From a virus, in IMG/VR virus record IMGVR_UViG_3300046370_000009, positions 1 to 29,786 of that record: a DNA stretch of 29,786 nt; one strand, given 5' to 3'. The position numbers were made by a program, and so were the translations under genes. The notes below the pieces were generated by a model that saw nothing but the letters and a program-made list of their open reading frames with translations, ran no database searches and was not told the DNA's origin. Position 1 is the stretch's first letter. Every line of letters begins with the position of its first letter. Shown here one piece after another: positions 22,687 through 28,342 of this stretch.

Positions 22687-23850
22687 ATGTCATTACTTGA
22701 GTATTGTACTACCGACAGACAACGACAAATTGTAGAGCTTCACGAGCAGGGCTTGGGCTACACCAAGATCAGCCAGCAGATAGGCATTGGCCGTCTTAGT
22801 GTCAGAGATTGCATTAAAAACGTAAAAAATAAAGCCGCCACCCAAGGCTATTCACCCGAGCACGACATGACTCGCACCGTCCCCGATACCTTTACGGTCA
22901 AAGGGGTGTCCACCTACTACAACGAGGACGGAAAACCTGTTGGTCAGTGGGTTAAGTCAATGGCTGACAAGGAAGCGATGCTTGAGGCGGCGCTTGAGTC
23001 ATTCAAGGCTGGATTCCTTGAAGAGATAGATGGCCTCTACAAGCCCATAGAAGCTCCAGAAGCGGCAAAGAATGAAGATAGGCTATCAGCTTATCTAATC
23101 GGAGATCATCACCTGAACGCCCTCTGCTGGTCCCCTGAGACGGGTGGCGATGACTGGGATACAAACATTGCTCAAGACGTACTGATCAAGGCCGTTGATA
23201 AGCTGGTCTCTGCGGCAGGTGACTCAGAAGTGGGTGCACTGATTAACTTGGGTGACTTCCTTCACGCTAACTCAGGTGACAACAAGACAGCCAAAGGAAC
23301 CCCGGTCGATGTTGATGGAAGACTGGGCCGGGTCATCCGTATTGTCGGGAACCTATTCAAAGTTCTAGTCACTCGTATGTTGGAGACGCACAAAGAAGTG
23401 TGGCTGATCAACGTAAGGGGTAACCATGATCCCGATGCGAGCCTATGGCTAAACGAAATGATGCGCCTCTACTTCCATGATGAACCACGGGTGAAAGTGT
23501 TCGACAACTTCTCCAAGTGGATACATTTTGAATGGGGCAAGACTCTTGTTGTTATGCACCACGGAGACCGGGTAAAGACTCAGGCGCTCTATGAGGCTGT
23601 GACAAGAGACTACGCAGAGGAATGGGGTCGCACGACTAACCGATACTTATATCACGGGCATATCCACCACCGGACTGTGACGGAGATGGGCGGCTTGCAC
23701 CTCGAATCGTTTGGCGTGTTATGTCCACCGGATGCGTACCATTCAGCTTCGGGCTATGGGTCCGCAAGGTCCATGTCCTGCGTTATACTCGATAAGAGCT
23801 ACGGCGAGCACAGTCGATTCAAAGTTGGCATTGATGAGGTTAAAGCATGA
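22687..23850 (+). CDS. HTH-fused metallophosphoesterase (calcineurin-like)
   Basis: About 387 residues (one more if ATG 22684 is used; GGGGGGAG is closer to ideal for 22687). Counting from 22684, residues 10-45 are a helix-turn-helix (RQIVELHEQGLGYTKISQQI, then a recognition helix). From about 135 the full calcineurin-like metal site follows: GDHH (140-143), NLGDFLH (D191), RGNHD (247-249), MHHGD (292-295) and HGHIHH (324-329). All metal ligands are present, so a two-metal phosphodiesterase, nuclease or phosphatase is expected. Phages encode such enzymes in replication and recombination blocks. The fused DNA-binding domain suggests that the substrate is DNA or a DNA-bound nucleotide complex. 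It overlaps the next gene at ATGA. Confidence 0.83.
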   Translation: MSLLEYCTTDRQRQIVELHEQGLGYTKISQQIGIGRLSVRDCIKNVKNKAATQGYSPEHDMTRTVPDTFTVKGVSTYYNEDGKPVGQWVKSMADKEAMLEAALESFKAGFLEEIDGLYKPIEAPEAAKNEDRLSAYLIGDHHLNALCWSPETGGDDWDTNIAQDVLIKAVDKLVSAAGDSEVGALINLGDFLHANSGDNKTAKGTPVDVDGRLGRVIRIVGNLFKVLVTRMLETHKEVWLINVRGNHDPDASLWLNEMMRLYFHDEPRVKVFDNFSKWIHFEWGKTLVVMHHGDRVKTQALYEAVTRDYAEEWGRTTNRYLYHGHIHHRTVTEMGGLHLESFGVLCPPDAYHSASGYGSARSMSCVILDKSYGEHSRFKVGIDEVKA

Positions 23851-24092
23851 TCCCAATAATTAGCTGTCCGTTACCGGGCGGCGGTCAGGCACTTATCAAG
23901 ACACAGGACATTGGCGGCGCAACCAGTGGCAAGAATCCAAAAGAGTGCGATGTCTACATTCTAGGCTGGGCGGCTAACGGGATCACAGTCGATTTAAGTT
24001 TGGATGACTTCGCAGAGATATGGGTATCAGCATTGATAGACGATGGAGCGCCGGAGTATGAGATCGTATTTACCCCAGATGAAGTGCACTGA
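23847..24092 (+). CDS. Hypothetical protein, 81 aa
   Basis: This 81-residue protein is not recognised. It is beta-rich at the N-terminus (IPIISCPLPGGGQALIKTQD), with CDVYILGWAANGITVDLSL in the middle and an acidic C-terminus (DDGAPEYEIVFTPDEV). It starts in an ATGA overlap with the phosphoesterase gene and overlaps the zinc-ribbon gene by 14 bases, so it is expressed with them. No signal peptide or membrane segment is visible. Context alone suggests a DNA-metabolism accessory. Confidence 0.6.
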   Translation: MIPIISCPLPGGGQALIKTQDIGGATSGKNPKECDVYILGWAANGITVDLSLDDFAEIWVSALIDDGAPEYEIVFTPDEVH

Positions 24093-24243
24093 GTGCTTCA
24101 AAATCATGGTCCCCCAGTTTAAGCAGGAATACCCGCATAAGCTGGAAGGCTGGTCATGTGACTGCGGGAACAGCGAAAAGGCAATACTTCGAGAGCGTCA
24201 ATACACGAGGGCCGATGATGGCAGTCAAACGCGAACAGTGTGA
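24079..24243 (+). CDS. Small zinc-ribbon protein
   Basis: ATG 24079 gives 54 residues with MKCTECFKIM (CxxC) and WSCDCGN (CxC), four cysteines in a layout that can bind one zinc. The in-frame ATG at 24043 lies deep inside the previous gene and is less likely. The remainder is basic and polar. Such mini zinc-ribbons in phage early blocks are generally DNA-, RNA- or protein-binding. It overlaps its neighbours on both sides and ends within the HNH gene. Confidence 0.55.
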   Translation: MKCTECFKIMVPQFKQEYPHKLEGWSCDCGNSEKAILRERQYTRADDGSQTRTV

Positions 24244-24601
24244 TATCTGGTTTTCAAAGGCGGTAAGGTTACGAGATCAGAAGTGCTTGCACTGCCACAA
24301 AGACGATCGACTTGAGTGCGCCCATATCTACGGACGGGCAAACAAGCGAGTCAGATGGGCCATGTCAAACGCTACCGCTCTGTGCCATGCCTGCCACCGT
24401 TACTTCACGTCCAATCCGATAGCATTCCATGATTGGCTGAATGATCTGCTGGGCGAGGAACACATGGACAAGTTGCGGATGGATCGCAATGAGATATACA
24501 AGACTAATAAACTATTGAGGAAGGATATCGCGGCGCATTACCGCGATGAGGTCAGGCGTAAGGAACTTGATCCTGATTACGAGATTCAGAGCTGGAACTA
24601 A
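24218..24601 (+). CDS. HNH-type endonuclease (NinG-like organisation)
   Basis: ATG 24218 is preferred (GAGG 7 bases upstream), giving 127 residues; ATG 24215 is an alternative. Zinc pairs are C23xxC26 and C56xxC59. The HNH residues are probably H36 (LECAHI), N51 (SNATAL) and H60 (ACHRYF), followed by FHDWLNDLLG. The layout RD..CL.C......L..AH..GR....R....N...LC..CH matches small HNH enzymes and resembles lambda NinG, a recombination nuclease. It may resolve or nick recombination intermediates, consistent with the annealing protein and SSB nearby. Its 3' end overlaps the convergent sigma-4-like gene by 50 bases. Confidence 0.75.
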   Translation: MAVKREQCDIWFSKAVRLRDQKCLHCHKDDRLECAHIYGRANKRVRWAMSNATALCHACHRYFTSNPIAFHDWLNDLLGEEHMDKLRMDRNEIYKTNKLLRKDIAAHYRDEVRRKELDPDYEIQSWN

Positions 24602-24755
24602 CGTAGTCCAGATAATACTGCCGAAGAATGAAACGATCCCGGAGCTTAGTCAGGGCGCTCTTTTCTAACTGAGCCACCCTACTCCGGGTGATACCTAGCT
24701 CATCGGCAATCTCTTGATGAGTCATTAGGTAATCGTCGTTGATTGCTCGCGTCAT
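24552..24755 (-). CDS. Sigma-70 region 4-like DNA-binding protein, stand-alone
   Basis: This 67-residue protein consists almost only of a sigma-70 region 4.2 helix-turn-helix. Residues 11-30 read MTHQEIADELGITRSRVAQL and continue EKSALTKLRDRF, closely following the LxEIAxxLGVSRERVRQLExxALxKLR signature of host sigma factors. No region 1-3 is present; a Ser-rich tail follows. It could bind -35 elements, compete with host sigma region 4, or act as a bridge that redirects host RNA polymerase. GAGGGTGACC precedes the ATG. It overlaps the upstream 48-aa gene at ATGA and runs convergent with the HNH gene, so antisense effects are possible. Confidence 0.82.
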   Translation of the reverse strand: MTRAINDDYLMTHQEIADELGITRSRVAQLEKSALTKLRDRFILRQYYLDYVSSSSESRNQDQVPYA

Positions 24756-24898
24756 TGGTCACCCTCATACGGATCATGGATGCCGGGATACTTCATTAAC
24801 CAAGTGCCCTGAACATTCTCTATGTACCTAGTGCTAACGTCATGGCCTTTACACCAGCTCAAAGCACTCTCCAAACTATTGAATACGATTGTTGTCAT
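24752..24898 (-). CDS. Small protein co-translated with the sigma-4-like gene, 48 aa
   Basis: Reading leftward, ATG 24898 opens a 48-residue frame (MTTIVFNSLESALSWCKGHD at the N-terminus) ending at TGA 24754-24752 in an ATGA overlap with the sigma-4-like gene. AGGGGG lies 5 bases upstream of the start, a strong ribosome-binding site. The protein has two Trp and no known motif; the second half (RYIENVQGTWLMKYPGIHD) looks like a small alpha/beta fold. Coupled translation suggests that it works with or regulates the sigma-like protein. Confidence 0.65.
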   Translation of the reverse strand: MTTIVFNSLESALSWCKGHDVSTRYIENVQGTWLMKYPGIHDPYEGDQ

Positions 24899-24909
24899 CG
24901 TTACCCCCT

Positions 24910-24933
24910 AAAAGAAAAGGCCGCTTATGCGGC
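24910..24933 (-). terminator. Minus-strand hairpin-T tract overlapping the stop of the 70-aa gene
   Basis: On the minus strand GCCGC-ATAA-GCGGC (24933-24920) is followed by CTTTTCTTTTA. The TAA stop of the 70-aa gene lies in its loop. The tract fits an intrinsic terminator or attenuator between the first gene and the sigma-like pair. The AGGGGG site of the 48-aa gene follows directly, so read-through would be needed to express the sigma-like protein. Confidence 0.55.
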
Positions 24934-25137
24934 ATCTGTGTATGGCGCTTGCCACAAAAAACAATGCTCAATACTGAGTGGAAACCAATCCGCGACATTG
25001 TTGTCATCGCCAATTGCTTTTTTAGGAAACCAAGCCTCACTTGCGTTACCAGCAAGTAAAACTGCCTTTGCAGTCTCACGCGCCACCTTGACAGTGGTTT
25101 CGCCTTGGTAGCTATGTGTGATTGTGATTACTTCCAT
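24925..25137 (-). CDS. Hypothetical protein, first gene of the minus-strand unit
   Basis: This 70-residue protein reads MEVITITHSYQGETTVKVARE at the N-terminus, then a helix (TAKAVLLAGNASEAWFPKKA) and an aromatic C-terminal part (WFPLSIEHCFLWQAP). A beta-hairpin followed by SEAWFPKKAI resembles small phage proteins of unknown function. CCAAGGGA lies 8 bases upstream of the ATG and a hairpin abuts it. Its stop lies within a terminator-like hairpin, so it may be expressed alone most of the time. Confidence 0.65.
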   Translation of the reverse strand: MEVITITHSYQGETTVKVARETAKAVLLAGNASEAWFPKKAIGDDNNVADWFPLSIEHCFLWQAPYTDAA

Positions 25138-25145
25138 GTCTTTAT

Positions 25146-25174
25146 TCCCTTGGTTAGTGGCTGTGTCCCCAGCC
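25146..25174 (-). promoter_or_regulatory. Minus-strand leader stem-loop plus ACTAACCAAGGGA
   Basis: On the minus strand GGCTG-GGGACA-CAGCC (25174-25159) is followed at once by ACTAACCAAGGGA (25158-25146), 8 bases, then ATG 25137. The 13-mer and the spacing are identical to the leader of the first plus-strand early gene at 19190-19211, on the other strand 6 kb away. Confidence 0.55.
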
Positions 25175-25210
25175 GATGAAGAGAGTAAACCATACCTAAA
25201 ATCAAAAGTC

Positions 25211-25250
25211 TAACATTTTTTGTTATTCTTTTTTGGTAGGGTAGTTGCAA
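25211..25250 (-). promoter_or_regulatory. Candidate minus-strand promoter with TAAC-N7-GTTA repeat
   Basis: TTGCAA (25250-25245), 17 bases, then AATAAC on the minus strand is a moderate sigma-70 match (4 of 6 in each box). The inverted repeat TAAC-N7-GTTA (25211-25225) overlaps the -10 position, as its twin does at 19160-19174. TTGCAA is its own complement and could serve both directions. Confidence 0.35.
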
Positions 25251-25271
25251 AGCCACAAAATGTGTTATCAT
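25245..25271 (+). promoter_or_regulatory. Candidate extended -10 promoter, divergent
   Basis: TGTTATCAT (25263-25271) has the TGN extended -10 form and matches TGGTATCAT before the capsid gene. TTGCAA lies 15 bases upstream of TATCAT, short of the ideal 17. The expected start site is near 25278, which is the A of the next ATG, so the message may be leaderless. Confidence 0.4.
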
Positions 25272-25277
25272 TGCCGC

Positions 25278-25472
25278 ATGTGTACTACAGTGAAGCGAGC
25301 CATGTTTTGCACTCGTAACGGCTATAAGCACATTGAGAACCTCGATCAGGTATGTGAACTCATCGGGCGTTTGAAAGGACTCACGGAGTCCGAGTATCTC
25401 GATCTATGTGCTATCAACAAGCTAGAGAATGCACGAGCGTTAGAGATGGCGAAACATTACCCCAGTCACTAG
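25278..25472 (+). CDS. Small Cys-containing protein, possibly leaderless
   Basis: ATG 25278 gives 64 residues (MCTTVKRAMFCTRNGYKHI at the N-terminus). An in-frame ATG at 25260 would add MCYHCR, but it overlaps the putative promoter. No ribosome-binding site precedes either. The C-terminal two thirds are helical and acidic (LDQVCELIGRLKGLTESEYLDL, quoted in part). Five cysteines with upstream extension, or four without, might bind metal. The function is unknown. It is the first plus-strand gene after the divergent control region. Confidence 0.5.
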   Translation: MCTTVKRAMFCTRNGYKHIENLDQVCELIGRLKGLTESEYLDLCAINKLENARALEMAKHYPSH

Positions 25473-25503
25473 GCATGGGGATATAACAGGCCGAAAAGGT
25501 CAC

Positions 25504-25530
25504 GGGGCTTCTTGCCCCTCAAAAAAGGGA
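25504..25530 (+). promoter_or_regulatory. Leader stem-loop plus AAGGGA before the membrane protein gene
   Basis: GGGGC-TTCTT-GCCCC (25504-25518) is followed by TCAAAA, AAGGGA (25525-25530), 7 bases and ATG 25538. A plus-strand T-run is missing, so termination is unlikely. The order of elements matches the leaders at 19179 and 21650. Confidence 0.5.
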
Positions 25531-25537
25531 ATGGGTC

Positions 25538-25753
25538 ATGTACGAGCAAGAAATGTTTAACAAGAATCCGGGCTTAGTAATTGGCGCGGTTATCTTATTT
25601 ATCACTGTGTTGGGCATCGTAGGTAATGCCGACATGGAAGAAGAGATCAGCCAATACGAGTTTTATTGTGAGAACGTCGCCATGTGGATTGACTCCAATG
25701 GTGAGAACGGGCATCCAAACTTTCGAGGTGTAGATTGTGAAGCTGACCTATAA
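25538..25753 (+). CDS. Small membrane protein, 71 aa
   Basis: This 71-residue protein has a short polar N-terminus, one hydrophobic helix (about 12-29, GLVIGAVILFITVLGIVG) and a longer acidic C-terminal part with two cysteines (FYCENV, GVDCEADL). The positive-inside rule is weak, but the acidic, Cys-bearing domain is best placed in the periplasm, where a disulphide could form. The family is unknown. Candidate roles are superinfection exclusion or lysis timing, both unsupported by motif. It overlaps the next HTH gene by 17 bases and stands at the head of the packaging block. Confidence 0.6.
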   Translation: MYEQEMFNKNPGLVIGAVILFITVLGIVGNADMEEEISQYEFYCENVAMWIDSNGENGHPNFRGVDCEADL

Positions 25754-25919
25754 GGACGTGCAAGAGGCATCAAAGCTGAATCACAGTGGCGTTACGTTCG
25801 ACAGCCTAGCCATTATCTTTGATGTAAGCCCAACAACTATTCGCCGATACATTCGGGCGTTTGAGCGTTACGGGAAATCATTCTGGGGACCATATCCAAC
25901 TGAGGTAAATGATGCCTGA
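25737..25919 (+). CDS. Small HTH protein before terminase genes
   Basis: GTG 25737 opens 60 residues: MKLTYKDVQEASKLNHSG, then FDSLAIIFDVSPTTIRRYIR, a helix-turn-helix with recognition helix SPTTIRRYIRAF. GAGGTG lies a few bases upstream. The domain covers nearly the whole protein. It may be a regulator of the packaging and late genes or a DNA-recognition factor for packaging. It overlaps the next gene by 8 bases and the previous one by 17 bases. Confidence 0.65.
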   Translation: MKLTYKDVQEASKLNHSGVTFDSLAIIFDVSPTTIRRYIRAFERYGKSFWGPYPTEVNDA

Positions 25920-26079
25920 TCAACGTGGTAAGCTAGACAAGGAAACGCGGGACAGACACTTCCCTGAGCTGAATGGCGGGAAAGGATCAAGACCACGTAA
26001 GTTCACCAAGAGTAGTACGAAAGCATACGCTGACAACTGGGATAGGATATTCGGTGGCAAAGACAAGAGCACAACTTAA
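25912..26079 (+). CDS. Small basic protein, 55 aa
   Basis: ATG 25912 lies inside the end of the HTH gene and the frame closes at TAA 26077. The product is basic and polar: MPDQRGKLDKETRDRHFPEL at the N-terminus, then GGKGSRPRKFTKSSTKAYA and WDRIFGGKD. No known family is recognised. The tight overlaps with genes on both sides, and a length that fills the gap before the terminase, argue for a real gene. It may be a terminase-associated DNA-binding peptide; that is position-based inference. Confidence 0.55.
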   Translation: MPDQRGKLDKETRDRHFPELNGGKGSRPRKFTKSSTKAYADNWDRIFGGKDKSTT

Positions 26080-26344
26080 CAGAGAGACACGCCAAGCCGA
26101 GATGCGGAAGAAGATTGAAGCGTCCGGGTATGAAACGCATGTCCATGAAGTTGTTAAGAAATTGCTAGATCCTGAGCAGGAATACGACTCGATTGAAGTC
26201 CAGCGTATGAAGTCTGCGGCTGACCTTTCCATAAAGATGATGGCTAAGTTCATGCCAGATCTAAAATCCACTGAGATATCAGGCCCGAATGGTGGCGATT
26301 TAGTCATAGCTGTACAGCGTAAGCGATTCGATGGCGACGATTGA
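26054..26344 (+). CDS. Terminase small subunit
   Basis: GTG 26054 (AGGA 6 bases upstream) gives 96 residues, similar to T7 gp18 (89). A longer frame reaches back to 25973, but that part overlaps the 55-aa gene. Features are helical N-terminal RETRQAEMRKKIEASG, mid HEVVKKLLDPEQEYD, and MAKFMPDLKSTEISGPNGGDL near the end, a tail pattern common in small terminases. It should recognise the packaging site and stimulate the large subunit. It overlaps the large-subunit gene by 14 bases. Confidence 0.75.
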   Translation: MAKTRAQLNRETRQAEMRKKIEASGYETHVHEVVKKLLDPEQEYDSIEVQRMKSAADLSIKMMAKFMPDLKSTEISGPNGGDLVIAVQRKRFDGDD

Positions 26345-27794
26345 ATACGTAATGAAGCCGCAGGGCAAAGTTCTCGAAGAGTTTGCAGACTGTCGGGAAC
26401 GTAACTCTTTCATCATGGGGCCACTAGGCTCCGGCAAGACAGTCCAAGTAATCCTCAAGTTCCTAGAGCTGATGTGCGAACAGGCACCAGTAAAGCGGGA
26501 GAGTCATCCCAACTACGGTGTTCGGCTCAGTCGGATCATTGCCGCACGTAATACCTACAGCGAATTATTCTCGACCACGATCAAGGACTGGCTCGAAGTG
26601 CATGGTGATCTAGGTGAGTTCAAGCAGGGCAACAAGGAACCGCCAACGCATCGGATTGAGTTCAAGCTGGAGGATGGCACGACAGTCAGAAGCGAGGTCA
26701 TCTTCATTGCCTTTGATCGCCCTGATCACGTCAAGAAGGCGCGGGGTATCCAGACTACATGGGTGTGGCTAAACGAGGCTAAGGAGCATTCCAAGAGCGT
26801 TGTGGACATGCTCGACTTGCGTTGTGGTCGATACCCGTCGATGAAAGAAGGAATCAAGCCGACTCATTACGGAATGGTGGGAGACTCAAATGCTCCAGAC
26901 GAAGATCACTGGTATTACAAGCTGGCTGAAGAAGAGCGCCCGGAAGGTTGGAAGTTTCATCGTCAACCCGGTGGAGTCTATCGGGAGGGAGATGGTTGGT
27001 ATCTCAATACCAAAGCCGAGAACCTCAACAACTTACCCGAGGATTACTACCGACGCGGATTACAAGGCAAGACCGACGATTGGGTTAAGGTCAACTTGGC
27101 TAACGAGTATGGCTTCGTCTCAAGTGGTAAGCCGGTGCACCCTCTTTATACTGACTCTATACACTGTCTTGGGGATTTGTACGCTCCTAATGCTGACACC
27201 CCTGTTGTGCTTGGTTTCGATTTCGGTCGGACTCCCGCTTGCGCTTTTCTACAGCGCGATGCGTTGGGTCGCTGGATTTGTTTCGATGAATTCTGCATGA
27301 CCGATAGCGGGGCGGTGGACTTTGCACCTACCCTCAAACGATATATCGAGGCGAACTATCCGAAGTTTAAGTTTCGCGGCTGGGGCGATCCCTCTGGCGA
27401 CAACAAGAACCAAGCGAATGCCGACACACCATTTAAGATATTACGAGCGGCTGGTATTCCTTGTACTCCCACGCTGTCTAACGATCCAGCTATGCGGAGA
27501 GCGGCTCTGGAACTACCCATGAAAGAGTTGTGCATGGATGGCAAGCCTCGATTCCTAATCAGCCCCAAGGCAAAGATGATTCGCAAGGGGTTACAAGGCG
27601 GCTTCTGTTACCGGCGGTTACAGCTATCGGGTGAGAAATACACAGATGAGCCAGACAAGAACGAATACAGTCACCCGGTCGAGGCGCTTGAGTACGCATT
27701 GCAGGGCGAAGGCGAAGGCAGACAAGCACTAACCAACTTGCATACAAGGCAACGGCAGACACAGCGGGCGCAGGTTAAGTTCAGTGTCTTCTGA
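26331..27794 (+). CDS. Terminase large subunit (packaging ATPase-nuclease)
   Basis: This 487-residue protein has an ATPase half with Walker A GPLGSGKT (30-37) and a Walker-B-like WVWLNEA (144-150, with catalytic E149). The nuclease half has VLGFDFGRT (D297), GWGDPSG (D353) and HPVEALEYAL (448-457), the expected order of an RNase H-like metal site. Length and motif spacing match podoviral TerL proteins. It translocates DNA into the procapsid and cuts the concatemer. No intein or frameshift is seen. It overlaps the genes on both sides. Confidence 0.93.
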   Translation: MATIEYVMKPQGKVLEEFADCRERNSFIMGPLGSGKTVQVILKFLELMCEQAPVKRESHPNYGVRLSRIIAARNTYSELFSTTIKDWLEVHGDLGEFKQGNKEPPTHRIEFKLEDGTTVRSEVIFIAFDRPDHVKKARGIQTTWVWLNEAKEHSKSVVDMLDLRCGRYPSMKEGIKPTHYGMVGDSNAPDEDHWYYKLAEEERPEGWKFHRQPGGVYREGDGWYLNTKAENLNNLPEDYYRRGLQGKTDDWVKVNLANEYGFVSSGKPVHPLYTDSIHCLGDLYAPNADTPVVLGFDFGRTPACAFLQRDALGRWICFDEFCMTDSGAVDFAPTLKRYIEANYPKFKFRGWGDPSGDNKNQANADTPFKILRAAGIPCTPTLSNDPAMRRAALELPMKELCMDGKPRFLISPKAKMIRKGLQGGFCYRRLQLSGEKYTDEPDKNEYSHPVEALEYALQGEGEGRQALTNLHTRQRQTQRAQVKFSVF

Positions 27795-28131
27795 TATCGC
27801 CTATGTGGCGTTCTCAATGGATGAGGGTCACTGGTGGTCATGGATGCTACACCCTGAGATACGACACTGTTACGTCGTGATTCCGAATGATGGCGAATGG
27901 CTTGCACTGGGCAAGTCAACGGAAGGCATAGAGCTAATGATCGTCGATAACATTACGGATGTAGTCCAGAACGATATTCTGATAAAATCCAAAGTTACTA
28001 GGCCCAAGCGTGGGCTATTTATGTTGAACACTTGTGTCGGTTATACGAAGCAGGTGTTAGGAATTAACAAGCCGTTCATATGGACGCCATATCAGTTATA
28101 TCGGTATTTGGAGAAACAGGATGTCGGGTAA
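27784..28131 (+). CDS. Permuted NlpC/P60-like (LRAT-like) protein next to terminase
   Basis: GTG 27784 opens 115 residues. HCYVVIPNDGEWLALGKS (His at about 28) near the N-terminus and NTCVGYTKQVLGI (Cys at about 83) near the C-terminus give a His-first, Cys-last order, as in circularly permuted NlpC/P60 enzymes such as YiiX/LRAT types. The end WTPYQLYRYLEK is conserved in small phage proteins beside TerL. Possible roles are a peptidase, amidase or acyltransferase, either virion-borne or acting on the envelope. The fold assignment is from motif order only. Confidence 0.5.
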   Translation: MSSDIAYVAFSMDEGHWWSWMLHPEIRHCYVVIPNDGEWLALGKSTEGIELMIVDNITDVVQNDILIKSKVTRPKRGLFMLNTCVGYTKQVLGINKPFIWTPYQLYRYLEKQDVG

Positions 28132-28342
28132 GTTTGGTCTGGATAAAATGATGCGTGGGCAAATAGGCTTGCTACGCGGCAAAAGCTTTCGCAAGGAGGC
28201 CGGTCTCAAGCGTACAGGCAGAGAATCCGAGCGTTATCGAAGGGAGCAAGGCAGTAAGCGCCCATCACTCATAGGCTATGACGGCAAAGAATTCACACGT
28301 AATGGGCAACCATTCACCCCATCGACGAGGATAAACGACTAA
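28121..28342 (+). CDS. Hypothetical basic protein, 73 aa
   Basis: This 73-residue protein is rich in Arg, Lys and Gly (KMMRGQIGLLRGKSFRKEAG, then RESERYRREQGSKRPSL) and ends in DGKEFTRNGQPFTPSTRIND. It looks disordered or DNA-binding, and no family is recognised. It overlaps the preceding gene by 11 bases and the next by one base (TAATG). The position between terminase and portal is that of small virion or assembly proteins. Confidence 0.6.
   Translation: MSGKFGLDKMMRGQIGLLRGKSFRKEAGLKRTGRESERYRREQGSKRPSLIGYDGKEFTRNGQPFTPSTRIND

Noticed and set aside
24842-25111. Plus-strand frame of 89 residues opposite the minus-strand genes
   Set aside because: It is a shadow: the minus-strand frames have ribosome sites, overlaps and sensible proteins, while this one has neither a ribosome site nor a recognisable pattern.
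25128-25331. Minus-strand frame reaching back over the divergent control region
   Set aside because: It would run through both promoters and the inverted repeat and lacks a ribosome site; the 70-aa gene starting at 25137 is in another frame with a strong site.
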